Source: Subtercola lobariae (GTDB lineage: Bacteria; Actinomycetota; Actinomycetes; Actinomycetales; Microbacteriaceae). From it: a DNA stretch of 64,000 nt. The stretch covers positions 170,880 through 234,879 of the forward strand of contig NZ_BMGP01000005.1 in the NCBI RefSeq assembly GCF_014640255.1. The letters are read 5' to 3'. Position 1 is the stretch's first letter. Each line of letters begins with the position of its first letter. Below, in pieces: positions 18,636 through 27,654 of this stretch. The position numbers were made by a program, and so were the translations under genes. The notes beneath the pieces are model-generated. The model searched no databases. It was not told the DNA's origin and saw only the letters and a program-made list of their open reading frames with translations.

Positions 18636-19946
18636 CTACCGGGGAAAGCGCGCGGCAACCGCCTCAGCGTGTGCGGGCAGGTTCTCTGAGTTCGCGAGGT
18701 CGTGGATGTTCGCACTGACCGCCTCGAGCGCATCGTGGTCGTACCGAATCACCTGCTGCGGCCGCAAGAACGTGTAGGCGCCGAGCCCTGACGAGAACCG
18801 TGATTGACCGCCCGTAGGCAGCACGTGATTGGATCCCGCGAGGTAATCGCCGAGGCTGACCGGCGAGTACGACCCGATGAAGATGGCTCCCGCAGAATGG
18901 ATGCTCGCCAGCACCGCATCGGCATCCTGAACCTGAAGCTCGAGGTGCTCGGGGCCGTACGCATCGCTGAACCGGGCCGCTGCCGCAAGGTCGTCGACCA
19001 GCACAATGGCCGACTGCTGGCCGCCCAGCGCTACCAGAACGCGCTCGGCGTGCGGCGTGCCGTTCGCGCAACCTTCAAGTTCAACTCGAACTTCATCTGC
19101 GAAAGCGGGCGAGGTCGTGACAAGCACCGCGGCTGCCAGTTCGTCGTGCTCGGCCTGGCTCACCAGGTCTGCGGCGACGTAAGCCGCGTTGGCGCTCTCG
19201 TCGGCGATGATGAGAATCTCGGTGGGGCCGGCTTCGGAGTCGATTCCGGTGCGGCCGCGCACGATGCGTTTGGCCGCGGCCACATAGACATTGCCCGGGC
19301 CGGTGATGATCTGCACGGGCTCGAGCCCGATGTCGTGCACCCCATAGGCGAGGGCGCCGATGGCTCCAGCGCCGCCCATGGCGTACACCTCGGTGATGCC
19401 GAGCAGGCCCGCGGCGCCGAGGATGGTCGGGTGCACTCCCCCGCCGAACTCCGCCTGCGGGGGTGAGGCCAGCGCGATCGAGCGCACGCCTGCGGCCTGC
19501 GCCGGCACGACGTTCATCACCACGCTCGACGGGTAGACCGCCTTACCGCCGGGCACGTAGAGGCCCACCCGTTCGACGGGCTGCCAGCGCTGCTCCACCA
19601 CGGCGCCCGGGCCGAGTTCGGTGCGTGCGGCGGGCGGAATCTGCGCGGCAGTCGCCTTGCGAACTCTGTCGATGGCTTCATCGAGGGCCGCGCGAACGCC
19701 CTGCGGGAGGGCGTCGACGGCAGCCGCGATCTCAGCTTCAGGCACGCGGATGCTCGCTGCCTCGCCCCCGTCGAACCGTTCAGCCTGAGCGCGCAGGGCG
19801 TCGACCCCGCGCTCACGAACGTCGTCGATGAGCTGCTGTGCGGCATCCTGAGCCACCGCAACATCGGTCACCGCCCGCGGAACGAGTTCGAGGTACTGCG
19901 CGCGGCTCGGGGTCATGCCCCGCAAATCAATGGTCTGAATCACCAC
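18636..19946 (-). CDS. hisD: Histidinol dehydrogenase
   Basis: 436 aa. The first two codons are both GTG, so the start is 19946 or 19943. Family motifs include VGLYVPGGKA, MGGAGAIGALAYG, GPGNVYVAAAKRIV, EAGPTEILI and the metal/catalytic-region GSNHVLPTGGQSRF. It carries out the last two oxidations of histidine synthesis (histidinol to histidine) with NAD+. The rest of the his operon is not in view downstream. A long perfect palindrome lies 46 bp upstream. Confidence 0.96.
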   Translation of the reverse strand: MVIQTIDLRGMTPSRAQYLELVPRAVTDVAVAQDAAQQLIDDVRERGVDALRAQAERFDGGEAASIRVPEAEIAAAVDALPQGVRAALDEAIDRVRKATAAQIPPAARTELGPGAVVEQRWQPVERVGLYVPGGKAVYPSSVVMNVVPAQAAGVRSIALASPPQAEFGGGVHPTILGAAGLLGITEVYAMGGAGAIGALAYGVHDIGLEPVQIITGPGNVYVAAAKRIVRGRTGIDSEAGPTEILIIADESANAAYVAADLVSQAEHDELAAAVLVTTSPAFADEVRVELEGCANGTPHAERVLVALGGQQSAIVLVDDLAAAARFSDAYGPEHLELQVQDADAVLASIHSAGAIFIGSYSPVSLGDYLAGSNHVLPTGGQSRFSSGLGAYTFLRPQQVIRYDHDALEAVSANIHDLANSENLPAHAEAVAARFPR

Positions 19947-19991
19947 CTCAGCCTACCGACCCCTCCCGCCCCCGGCCCTGCCCCCTTTTCG

Positions 19992-20055
19992 CAATCGAGA
20001 GGTCGAAATCTCTCCTAACCGGCGCGTTTTAGGAGAGATTTCGACCTCTCGATTG
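19992..20055. repeat. 27-bp perfect inverted repeat between dnaE and hisD
   Basis: The arms are 19992-20018 and 20029-20055, identical over 27 of 27 positions, with a 10-nt loop. They begin CAATCGAGAGGTCGAAATC. It sits 27 nt past the dnaE stop and upstream of hisD on the same strand. It may end dnaE transcription, but there is no T run after it on the minus strand and it is far longer than a normal terminator stem, so a repeat element is also possible. Confidence 0.8.
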
Positions 20056-20081
20056 TGGTGGTGGGTGGGGGGTGGTTCGGG

Positions 20082-23000
20082 TCAGGTGAGGCAGGCCGGG
20101 CCGAGGAGGGATTTCAGCTCGCCGTAGAGGTCTGCCGTGACACGCACACGGAAGGGAATCTCGAACACGCGCGCAGTTTGCCCCTTGATGAGTTTCAGGC
20201 GCACCTCGCTGTCACCCGAGTGCCTGATCAGCACGTCGTTCAGAGCCTGCACGGTTTCAGTCGTCGCACGGGCATCCGCCATCGAAATCTCGATGGGCCC
20301 GTTGTCGCCGCCTGCCTGCCCGAGATCTGGGCTGAACAGGCTGAAGGCGTGCAGGTTGAGCCCGTCATCCCGCATCGACACGCGCCCGCGAACCACCACG
20401 ATGGAGTCGTTGGTGAGCGCCGGCGAGAACTCTTGGTACGCCTTGCCCATGAACATAGCCGTGACCTCGCCGCCGAAGTCTTCGATCACGATCGAGCCGT
20501 ACTGGTTGCCTGAGTTTCGGGCGACGCGGTGCTGCACGTTCGTAATGAGCCCGGCAACGGTCACCGTTTCGCCGTCGGCGATGTGCTCGCTCGTCAGCAG
20601 GTCGCTGATGGTCACCGAAGCGTGTTTCGCGAGCGGTATCTCCAGGCCGGCAAGTGGATGATCGGAGACGTAGAGCCCGAGCATGTCGCGCTCGAAGGCG
20701 AGTTTGTCACGCTTTGACCACTCCGGTCGCTCGGGCACCTGGCGGTGGTCTTGCGGAAGATCCCACAGCGAGTCGAAGTCGAAGCCGACTTGACCATTCG
20801 CCTCGGCCCGCTTCTCGCTGACGGCGGCCTCGACGGCGCCTTCGTGAATCTCGACGAGGGCACGACGGGTGTCGCCGAGTGAGTCGAACGCACCCGCCTT
20901 GATGAGCGACTCGACCGTGCGCTTGTTCGCGGCCTGTAGCGGAATCTTCTGCAGAAAGTCATGGAACGAGGTGTAGCGGCCTTTTTCTTCGCGCGCCGAG
21001 CGGATGCCTTCGACCACGTTCGACCCGACGTTTCGCACCGCGCCGAGCCCGAACCGAATATCTTCGCCCACAGCAGCGAAGAACCCGATCGACTCGTTCA
21101 CATCGGGCGGGAGCACCGTGATGTTCATGCGCCGGCACTCGTTGAGGTAAATGGCCGACTTGTCTTTCGAGTCGCCGACGCTGGTGAGAAGCGCGGCCAT
21201 GTATTCGGCCGGGAAGTGCGCCTTCAGGTAGGCCGTCCAGTAGGAGATTACGCCGTACGCGGCGGAGTGCGCCTTGTTGAAGGCGTAGTCGGAGAAGGGC
21301 AGCAGAATGTCCCAGAGCGTCTTGACCGCGGCTTCGGAGTACCCATTCGCATGCATGCCGCCAGAGAAGCCTTCATACTGCTTGTCGAGCTCGCTCTTCT
21401 TCTTCTTACCCATGGCCCGCCGCAGCAGGTCGGCTTGGGCGAGAGTGAACCCGCCGAGCTTCTGCGCGATCGACATGACCTGCTCTTGGTACACGATGAG
21501 GCCGTAGGTACCACCGAGCACCTCTTTCAGCGGCTCTTCGAGCTCAGGGTGAATGGGCGTGACCAGCTGCAGCCCGTTTTTGCGCAGCGCGTAGTTCGTG
21601 TGCGAGTCGGCACCCATCGGGCCCGGCCGATAAAGCGCCAGGATGGCCGAGATGTCTTCGAAGTTGTCGGGTTTCATCAGGCGCAACAGCGAACGCATGG
21701 GCCCCCCGTCGAGCTGAAACACCCCGAGCGTGTCACCGCGGGCGAGCAGCTCGTAGGCCGGAACGTCGTCGAGCTCGAGCTCTTCGAGCACCGGCCGAAA
21801 ACCGCGGTTCGACTGGATGTTGTCAAGCGCGTCGTCGATGATCGTGAGGTTTCGAAGCCCCAAGAAGTCCATCTTGATCAACCCGAGCGATTCGCAGGCC
21901 GGGTAGTCGAACTGGGTGACGATCTGACCGTCTTGTTCGCGCTTCATGATCGGAATGATGTCGATCAGCGGGTCGCTCGACATGATCACACCCGCCGCGT
22001 GCACTCCCCATTGGCGCTTCAGGTTCTCGATGCCGACGGCCGTGTCGAAGACGGTTCGTGCTTCGGGGTCGGCCTCGATGACGGCCCGCACATCCGCTGC
22101 CTCTTTGAACCGTGGATGATCGCGGTCGAAGATTCCCGACAGCGGAATGTCTTTGCCCATGATGGGTGGCGGCATCGCCTTGGTGAGTTTCTCGCCCATG
22201 CCGAACGGAAAGCCGAGCACGCGCGAGGAGTCTTTGAGCGCTTGCTTCGCCTTGATGGTGCCGTAGGTCACGATCTGCGCGACCCGCTCGTCGCCGTACT
22301 TCTCTGTGACGTACCGGATCACCTCGCCTCGGCGCCGGTCGTCGAAGTCGACGTCGAAGTCGGGCATCGAGACGCGGTCGGGGTTCAAGAACCGCTCGAA
22401 GATGAGGCCGTGGCGAAGCGGGTCGAGGTCGGTGATGCGCATGGCGTACGCGGCCATCGAGCCGGCGCCCGAACCTCGGCCGGGCCCGACGCGAATGCCG
22501 TTGTTCTTCGACCAGTTGATGAAGTCGGCGACCACAAGAAAGTAGCCGGGGAACCCCATCTGCACGATGACGCCGACCTCGTAGTCGGCTCGGGCGCGAA
22601 CCTCAGGCGAGATACCGTTCGGGTAGCGCTCGACGAGGCCCTTCTCGACCTCTTTGATGAACCAGGTGTCTTCGGTTTCACCTTCAGGCACGGGGTAGCG
22701 CGGCATGTAGTTCGCGGCGGTGTCGAACTTGACCTCGCAGCGCTCGGCGATGAGCAACGTGTTGTCGCAGGCCTCGGGGTGATCGCGAAAGATCTGCCGC
22801 ATCTCGGCGGCCGACTTCAGGTAGAACTCGTCGGCGTCGAACTTGAAGCGGTTCGGGTCGCTGAGTGTCGACCCCGACTGCACGCAGAGCAGTGCGGCGT
22901 GACTGGTGGCGTCGTGGGCGTGGGTGTAGTGCAAGTCGTTGGTGGCTACGAGCGGCAGGTCGAGCTGCTTGGCGAGACGCAACAGGTCAGCCATGATCTG

Positions 23001-23606
23001 GCGTTCGATGCCCAGACCGTGATCCATGACCTCAGCGAAATAGTTCTCGGCCCCGAAGATGTCGCGGTAGTCAGAAGCGGCCTTCACGGCCTCGTCGTAT
23101 TGGCCGAGACGCAGGCGCGTCTGAACCTCGCCCGACGGGCATCCGGTGGTCGCAATCAAGCCGTTGGAGTACTGGGCGAGCAGTTCGCGATCCATGCGCG
23201 GCTTGAAGTAGTAACCCTCGAGCGAGGCGCGTGACGACAAGCGGAAGAGATTGTGCATGCCGGCAGTGTTCTCGCTGAGCAGCGTCATGTGGGTGTACGC
23301 GCCCGAGCCCGAGACGTCGTCACGACCGGAGTTCGGGCCGCCCCAGCGAATTCGGGTTTTGTCGCCCCGATGGGTGCCGGGCGTGATGTAGGCCTCGGTG
23401 CCGATGATGGGCTTGATGCCGGCGTCGGTGGCCGTCTTCCAGAAGTCGAAAGCGCCGAAGACGTTGCCGTGGTCGGTGACGGCGACCGCGGGCATCCCTT
23501 GCTCGACTGCAGCTTCGATCAGGGGTTTTACCCGTGCGGCACCGTCGAGCATGGAGTACTCACTGTGCACGTGAAGGTGAACGAATGAGTCGGTTCGGGT
23601 GGGCAC
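20082..23606 (-). CDS. dnaE: DNA polymerase III subunit alpha
   Basis: 1174 aa, GTG start after GGAGAAT. The N-terminal PHP domain opens with FVHLHVHSEYS. The polymerase active-site aspartates lie in MPDFDVDFDDRRRGEV (about 411-426), after RVGPGRGSGAGSMAAYAM. Helix-hairpin-helix and OB-fold (VAGLITNVQHR) regions follow. It is the replicative polymerase catalytic subunit (DnaE1 type, by length and PHP motif). It is a single gene, with rluD-like and lspA genes upstream on the same strand. Confidence 0.97.
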   Translation of the reverse strand: MPTRTDSFVHLHVHSEYSMLDGAARVKPLIEAAVEQGMPAVAVTDHGNVFGAFDFWKTATDAGIKPIIGTEAYITPGTHRGDKTRIRWGGPNSGRDDVSGSGAYTHMTLLSENTAGMHNLFRLSSRASLEGYYFKPRMDRELLAQYSNGLIATTGCPSGEVQTRLRLGQYDEAVKAASDYRDIFGAENYFAEVMDHGLGIERQIMADLLRLAKQLDLPLVATNDLHYTHAHDATSHAALLCVQSGSTLSDPNRFKFDADEFYLKSAAEMRQIFRDHPEACDNTLLIAERCEVKFDTAANYMPRYPVPEGETEDTWFIKEVEKGLVERYPNGISPEVRARADYEVGVIVQMGFPGYFLVVADFINWSKNNGIRVGPGRGSGAGSMAAYAMRITDLDPLRHGLIFERFLNPDRVSMPDFDVDFDDRRRGEVIRYVTEKYGDERVAQIVTYGTIKAKQALKDSSRVLGFPFGMGEKLTKAMPPPIMGKDIPLSGIFDRDHPRFKEAADVRAVIEADPEARTVFDTAVGIENLKRQWGVHAAGVIMSSDPLIDIIPIMKREQDGQIVTQFDYPACESLGLIKMDFLGLRNLTIIDDALDNIQSNRGFRPVLEELELDDVPAYELLARGDTLGVFQLDGGPMRSLLRLMKPDNFEDISAILALYRPGPMGADSHTNYALRKNGLQLVTPIHPELEEPLKEVLGGTYGLIVYQEQVMSIAQKLGGFTLAQADLLRRAMGKKKKSELDKQYEGFSGGMHANGYSEAAVKTLWDILLPFSDYAFNKAHSAAYGVISYWTAYLKAHFPAEYMAALLTSVGDSKDKSAIYLNECRRMNITVLPPDVNESIGFFAAVGEDIRFGLGAVRNVGSNVVEGIRSAREEKGRYTSFHDFLQKIPLQAANKRTVESLIKAGAFDSLGDTRRALVEIHEGAVEAAVSEKRAEANGQVGFDFDSLWDLPQDHRQVPERPEWSKRDKLAFERDMLGLYVSDHPLAGLEIPLAKHASVTISDLLTSEHIADGETVTVAGLITNVQHRVARNSGNQYGSIVIEDFGGEVTAMFMGKAYQEFSPALTNDSIVVVRGRVSMRDDGLNLHAFSLFSPDLGQAGGDNGPIEISMADARATTETVQALNDVLIRHSGDSEVRLKLIKGQTARVFEIPFRVRVTADLYGELKSLLGPACLT

Positions 23607-23728
23607 AGATTCTCCGGCTAGCTAGATGTCGAGAGATTCAGTTTAGCTGTTCGGCTCGGCTGACTCGCCGATGCACGCCGCCGATTTCGAGGGCTGCGAG
23701 GCCGACTTCAGACGTCGCGCGGCACGAT

Positions 23729-24649
23729 TCAGTCTTCGCGCAGCACGTCGAGGGCGTGCTGCAGATCGGCCGGGTAGGTCGATTCGAACGACACATATTC
23801 GCGCGAGGTCGGATGCACGAAACCGAGCCTCAGGGCGTGCAACCACTGCCTCGACAGCCCGAGCCTGGCCGAGATCTGCGGGTCGGCGCCGTACATCGCA
23901 TCACCGACACAGGGATGACGCTGAGCCGCCATATGCACGCGGATCTGGTGCGTGCGGCCCGTCTCGAGATGAATCTCGAGTAGCGAGGCGCTCGGAAACG
24001 CCTCGATGGTCTCGTAGTGCGTGACCGACGGTTTGCCTGAGGCGACCACTGCAAACTTCCAGTCGGAGCGCGGGTGGCGGCCGATGGGGGCGTCGATGGT
24101 GCCGGCGAGGGGGTCGGGATGCCCCTGCACGACTGCGTGGTAGATCTTGTCTACCTCGCGGTCATGAAAGAGCCGCTTGAGCCAGGTGTAGGCCTCTTCG
24201 CTCTTCGCCACGACCATGAGCCCACTGGTACCCGCGTCGAGGCGGTGCACGATGCCGGCGCGTTCGGCGGCACCGGAGGTGGAGATGCGAAATCCGGCCG
24301 CGGCGAGGGCGCCGAGTACCGTGGGGCCCGTCCAGCCGACCGAGGGATGCGCGGCCACACCCACGGGCTTGTCGACCACCACGATGTCGTCGTCGTCGTA
24401 GATGATGGTGAGGTCTTCGACCGGGGTCTCGACGATGCGTAATTCTTCGCGCGGAGCCCAGCTCACCTCGAGCCAGGTGTCGCGGCGCAGGCGATCAGAC
24501 TTCGAGACGACACGGCCATCGACCACCACTCCCCCGGCGTCGACGACCTCGGCCGCGAATGTGCGCGAGAAGCCGAGCAGTTTGGCGAGCCCGGCGTCGA
24601 CCCGGTCTCCGTCGAGGCCGTCGGGTACCGGAAGTTGGCGGTACTCCAC
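23729..24649 (-). CDS. rluD: RluA/RluD-family 23S rRNA pseudouridine synthase
   Basis: 306 aa, GTG start 3 nt after the lspA stop. The N-terminal S4-like RNA-binding region (about 15-70, [16 protein letters not shown]) is followed by the synthase domain with the catalytic Asp in [14 protein letters not shown] (about 130-143). It also has [10 protein letters not shown]. Members convert specific uridines to pseudouridine in 23S rRNA. The exact site, and therefore the rluD label, is inferred from domain order. Confidence 0.9.
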   Translation of the reverse strand: MEYRQLPVPDGLDGDRVDAGLAKLLGFSRTFAAEVVDAGGVVVDGRVVSKSDRLRRDTWLEVSWAPREELRIVETPVEDLTIIYDDDDIVVVDKPVGVAAHPSVGWTGPTVLGALAAAGFRISTSGAAERAGIVHRLDAGTSGLMVVAKSEEAYTWLKRLFHDREVDKIYHAVVQGHPDPLAGTIDAPIGRHPRSDWKFAVVASGKPSVTHYETIEAFPSASLLEIHLETGRTHQIRVHMAAQRHPCVGDAMYGADPQISARLGLSRQWLHALRLGFVHPTSREYVSFESTYPADLQHALDVLRED

Positions 24650-24652
24650 GCC

Positions 24653-25294
24653 TCAGACCTCGTCAGTACGTGAAGGTGGCGCGTCGGCCGCACCCGGGGT
24701 GACTGAAGTCTCGTCGGCCGGGGGCGTCGCGCGACGCCCGTCGAGACCGATGCCCTGAATGGTCAAGATCAAGAACAACACCATGGCAGCCGTGATGGCC
24801 GTGTCGGCGAGGTTGAAGATGGCCGGCAACAACGGAATCTTGATGAAGTCGACCACGTGCCCCACGCCGAAACCCGGGTCGCGAAAGAGTCTGTCGGTCA
24901 GGTTGCCGAGCACCCCGCCGAGCAGCAGCCCGAACACCACGGCCCAGGCGAGCGACCGGATGCGCCGGGCGAACCAGATGATGAACACGAGCACAGCGAC
25001 CGCGAGCACCGAGAAGATCCAGGTGTACGCGCTACCGATGGAGAAGGCCGCGCCCGAATTGGTGACGTAGAAGAACTGCAGCACGGTGCCGAGCACCGGC
25101 ACGAACTCATTCAGCGGCAGATGAGCGACGACGAGATACTTCGCGATCTGGTCGATGGCATACACAGCGACCGCGACAACAGCAAGAACGATCAGTGCGC
25201 GAGCACTGACCGTTCGTGATGGTGCTGCCGAAGTCGGGGCTCCCGAGTCACCTTGTTCAGGCGGCTCGGCAGCCACAGCTTCGTTGTCTGTCAA
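24653..25294 (-). CDS. lspA: Lipoprotein signal peptidase (signal peptidase II)
   Basis: 213 aa. Four membrane helices and the catalytic aspartate motifs GNLTDRLF and FNLADTAI are present. It cleaves signal peptides of prolipoproteins such as CtaC after lipidation. The start codon is TTG and overlaps the wag31 stop by 4 nt (TTGA). The ~35 N-terminal residues before the first helix are longer than in many homologues, so a later start is possible. rluD follows after 3 nt, a pairing common across bacteria. Confidence 0.94.
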   Translation of the reverse strand: MTDNEAVAAEPPEQGDSGAPTSAAPSRTVSARALIVLAVVAVAVYAIDQIAKYLVVAHLPLNEFVPVLGTVLQFFYVTNSGAAFSIGSAYTWIFSVLAVAVLVFIIWFARRIRSLAWAVVFGLLLGGVLGNLTDRLFRDPGFGVGHVVDFIKIPLLPAIFNLADTAITAAMVLFLILTIQGIGLDGRRATPPADETSVTPGAADAPPSRTDEV

Positions 25295-25959
25295 ATTGAG
25301 AGGCTCGACGACTGAGCGGCCCCTTCAGCAGCTTCGCCGCTCGAGTCGAGGTCTGCCAGCTGGCCCTCGATGTAGCCACGCAGCTTCTGGCGGTACTCCT
25401 TCTCGAACGAGCGCAGCTCGTCGATGCGGTGCTCGATGCCGGCCTTCTCCTGGTTGAGTTTGGCGAGCTCGGTGCGCTGCTTGGTCTCAGCCTCGGCAAC
25501 AAGACGCGCGGCCGTGGCCTGGCCCTCTTCGATAAGTTCGGCGCGCTTGTCGGCACCCTCTTTGACGTGCTCGTCGTGCAACTTGCGTGCCAACTGCAAC
25601 AGGCTCGTGGTGCTCGCGGCGTCTTCGCCGTAAGCCGCGTCACCCGCGACAGCGGCAGCAGCGACTGGTGCAGCGGCGACGGGCTCAGGCTCGGCCTCGG
25701 CGGCCGGTGCCTCTTCGACGACCTCGACGACTGCGGTTTCGTCAGCAACGGGAGCGGACGCCTCGGCTGCTTCATCGCTAGCCGGAGCCGCTGCGGCAGG
25801 CACAATACCCGCGCGAAGCTCTTCGTTCTCAGAAATCAGACGGCGAAGCTCGACAACGACCTCGTCGAGAAAATCGTCGACCTCGTCTTGGTCGTAACCA
25901 GCGCGGAATTGAGTCTGCGAGAAGCGCTTGTTAACCACTTCTTCTGGAGTTAACGGCAT
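25291..25959 (-). CDS. wag31: DivIVA/Wag31 polar growth protein
   Basis: 222 aa. The N-terminus MPLTPEEVVNKRFSQTQFR and YDQDEVDDFLDEVV is the DivIVA membrane-curvature-sensing domain. A disordered Ala/Pro/Glu-rich linker (about 60-110) and a long coiled coil (about 115-205) follow. In actinobacteria this protein marks the cell poles and directs tip growth. It precedes lspA with a TTGA overlap and follows the yggT-sepF genes, as in mycobacteria. Confidence 0.95.
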   Translation of the reverse strand: MPLTPEEVVNKRFSQTQFRAGYDQDEVDDFLDEVVVELRRLISENEELRAGIVPAAAAPASDEAAEASAPVADETAVVEVVEEAPAAEAEPEPVAAAPVAAAAVAGDAAYGEDAASTTSLLQLARKLHDEHVKEGADKRAELIEEGQATAARLVAEAETKQRTELAKLNQEKAGIEHRIDELRSFEKEYRQKLRGYIEGQLADLDSSGEAAEGAAQSSSLSI

Positions 25960-26064
25960 GTTCTTCCACCTTTATAACTAGTGACTGTTGAGGGAACGTG
26001 TTGGGCGTTTCTTGGAACTACGATACATGCGTCACGCAATGTCGCACGCTCGTGGGAGCGATAA

Positions 26065-26373
26065 TCACGCAATGATACGAACGTAGCTCGTCACCGAGAG
26101 CAGAATAATCACTACGAGCATCACGATGCTCCAGCCGAAATCGAAGGCAACCGGCCCGATGCGCAGCGGCGGAATCACCCGCCTGAAGAACTTGATGGGC
26201 GGGTCGGTGACCGTATACGTCACCTCGGCGAGCACGAGAACCGCGCCCTGGGGGCGCCAGCCGCGCTGAAAACTGCGCACCAGGTCAAGCAGAAACCGGC
26301 CCCACATGACAAAAAAGTACAGCAGAAGCGCGAAATAGACGACTGTTGCTAAGACGGCGACGAGGGAACCCAC
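26065..26373 (-). CDS. YggT-family membrane protein
   Basis: 102 aa, GTG start 7 nt after the sepF stop. Two hydrophobic segments (about 5-28 and 75-100) flank a short region with YTVTDPPIKFFRRVIPPLR, the hallmark of the YggT family. Function is not settled. Its place between sepF and wag31 is conserved in actinobacteria and suggests a role in envelope growth or division. Confidence 0.92.
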   Translation of the reverse strand: MGSLVAVLATVVYFALLLYFFVMWGRFLLDLVRSFQRGWRPQGAVLVLAEVTYTVTDPPIKFFRRVIPPLRIGPVAFDFGWSIVMLVVIILLSVTSYVRIIA

Positions 26374-26380
26374 TCGTCAA

Positions 26381-26890
26381 TTATGACTGGACGAAGAACG
26401 ATGCCTCTGCACGAGTGTCGGTTGCAGCCTCACCCGAGACCGAAACGTGAGCAGGTGAGAGCAAGAAGACCTTGCTCGTGACGCGTTCGATCTTGCCGTA
26501 GAGGCCCTGCGAGAGGCCGCCGGCGAAGTCAATGAGGCGGCGCGCATCGGCATCCGTCATCTGCGAGAGGTTGATGATCACCGGAATGCCTTCGCGAAAG
26601 CTCTCAGCGATGATCTGAGCATCTTTGTACTGCTTGGGGTGAACGGTGAGAATTTCATTCATTTCGAGCGGCGCCGCATTCTTTTGAGGGGTGGTTCGGC
26701 GAAGGGGGGTCACGGGGGCACGGTTGCCGTGCGACTGCGCACTGGGCGCCGAGGCGACGGGCGCAACGGGGCTCTGTGCCTGCTGGTTCGCGACGTGAGC
26801 CACCGGCTGCTGCGCGGGGGCGTCTTCGTACTCGAGCTCTTCGTCTGCGAGCCCGAGGTAGACCATCGTCTTGCGTAATGGATTGGCCAT
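26381..26890 (-). CDS. sepF: Cell division protein SepF
   Basis: 169 aa from the ATG at [13 protein letters not shown], preceded by GGAGG; the 7 codons before it are rejected. The N-terminal amphipathic membrane-binding helix is followed by a linker rich in Ala, Gln and Pro (about 25-85) and the SepF core with [20 protein letters not shown]. SepF tethers FtsZ to the membrane and stands in for FtsA, which is absent here as in other actinobacteria. Confidence 0.95.
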   Translation of the reverse strand: MANPLRKTMVYLGLADEELEYEDAPAQQPVAHVANQQAQSPVAPVASAPSAQSHGNRAPVTPLRRTTPQKNAAPLEMNEILTVHPKQYKDAQIIAESFREGIPVIINLSQMTDADARRLIDFAGGLSQGLYGKIERVTSKVFLLSPAHVSVSGEAATDTRAEASFFVQS

Positions 26891-26930
26891 GGGAATCCTC
26901 CGGTTTGTCATGCGGTTGCCTGGTTAGAGA

Positions 26931-27644
26931 TTAACGTTGCAACGGTCTGTTTCCCGTGATTGCTGAGCCGATTCGTAGGTGTGTCGCCCCTTCGGCTATC
27001 GCTTCGGCGAAGTCGTTCGACATGCCGGCCGAGATGGCGGATGCCCGGGGGGCGCTCTGCCGAACATCCATCGACACCTGGCGCAACTGCTCGAAAGCTC
27101 TCTGCGGCTCGCCGTCGTTCGGGGCTACTCCCATCACGCCGAGCAGCCGCAGGCCCGGAAGCGACTCGATGTGGGCGGCGAGGGCTTGGGCGTCTGTTGG
27201 TGCCACTCCGCCGCGCGCAGGGTCTTCGGTGAGGTTCACCTGAACGAAGCAGTCGATCACGGTGCCGGCCTCGACGCGCTCTGACGTGTTGATGAGGTCG
27301 GCGAGCTGAGCACGGTCGATCGAGTGGATGACCGAGGCATACGCCGCGACCTGGCGCGCCTTTTTGCTCTGCAGCTGGCCGATGAAGTGCCACGTCGGGT
27401 CGAGGTCGGCCAGGGCATCCGCTTTCTCGCGGGCTTCTTGGTGCCTGCTCTCGCCGAAATCGCGGATGCCGAGGGCGGCCAGCTCGCGCAGCAGGGCGGC
27501 GTCGTGAAACTTGGTGACGACGATGAGCGTGAGTTCGTCTACGCTGCGCCCGGCCGCGTGTGCGGCGTCTGAGATGCGTTCACGAACGAGGGCGAGTCGA
27601 CCGGCTAGGTCACGCTCGCCCTCGTGCGGCAGACTGAGGCTCAC
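26931..27644 (-). CDS. yggS: PLP homeostasis protein (YggS/PROSC family)
   Basis: 237 aa, GTG start. The pyridoxal-phosphate lysine lies in TLIVVTKFHDAALL, and the phosphate-site residues are near GMSNDFAEAI and THLRIGSAIT in the C-terminal part. It binds PLP without a known catalytic activity and buffers vitamin B6. It sits 10 nt after the ftsZ stop. The yfiH gene that separates the two in mycobacteria is missing here. Confidence 0.93.
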   Translation of the reverse strand: MSLSLPHEGERDLAGRLALVRERISDAAHAAGRSVDELTLIVVTKFHDAALLRELAALGIRDFGESRHQEAREKADALADLDPTWHFIGQLQSKKARQVAAYASVIHSIDRAQLADLINTSERVEAGTVIDCFVQVNLTEDPARGGVAPTDAQALAAHIESLPGLRLLGVMGVAPNDGEPQRAFEQLRQVSMDVRQSAPRASAISAGMSNDFAEAIAEGATHLRIGSAITGNRPLQR

Positions 27645-27654
27645 ATGTGCCGCT

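Noticed and set aside
20961-23234. Long open frame antisense to dnaE (about 757 codons)
   Set aside because: It lies fully inside dnaE, is made of Arg/Val/Glu/His-rich low-complexity protein and has no recognisable domain.
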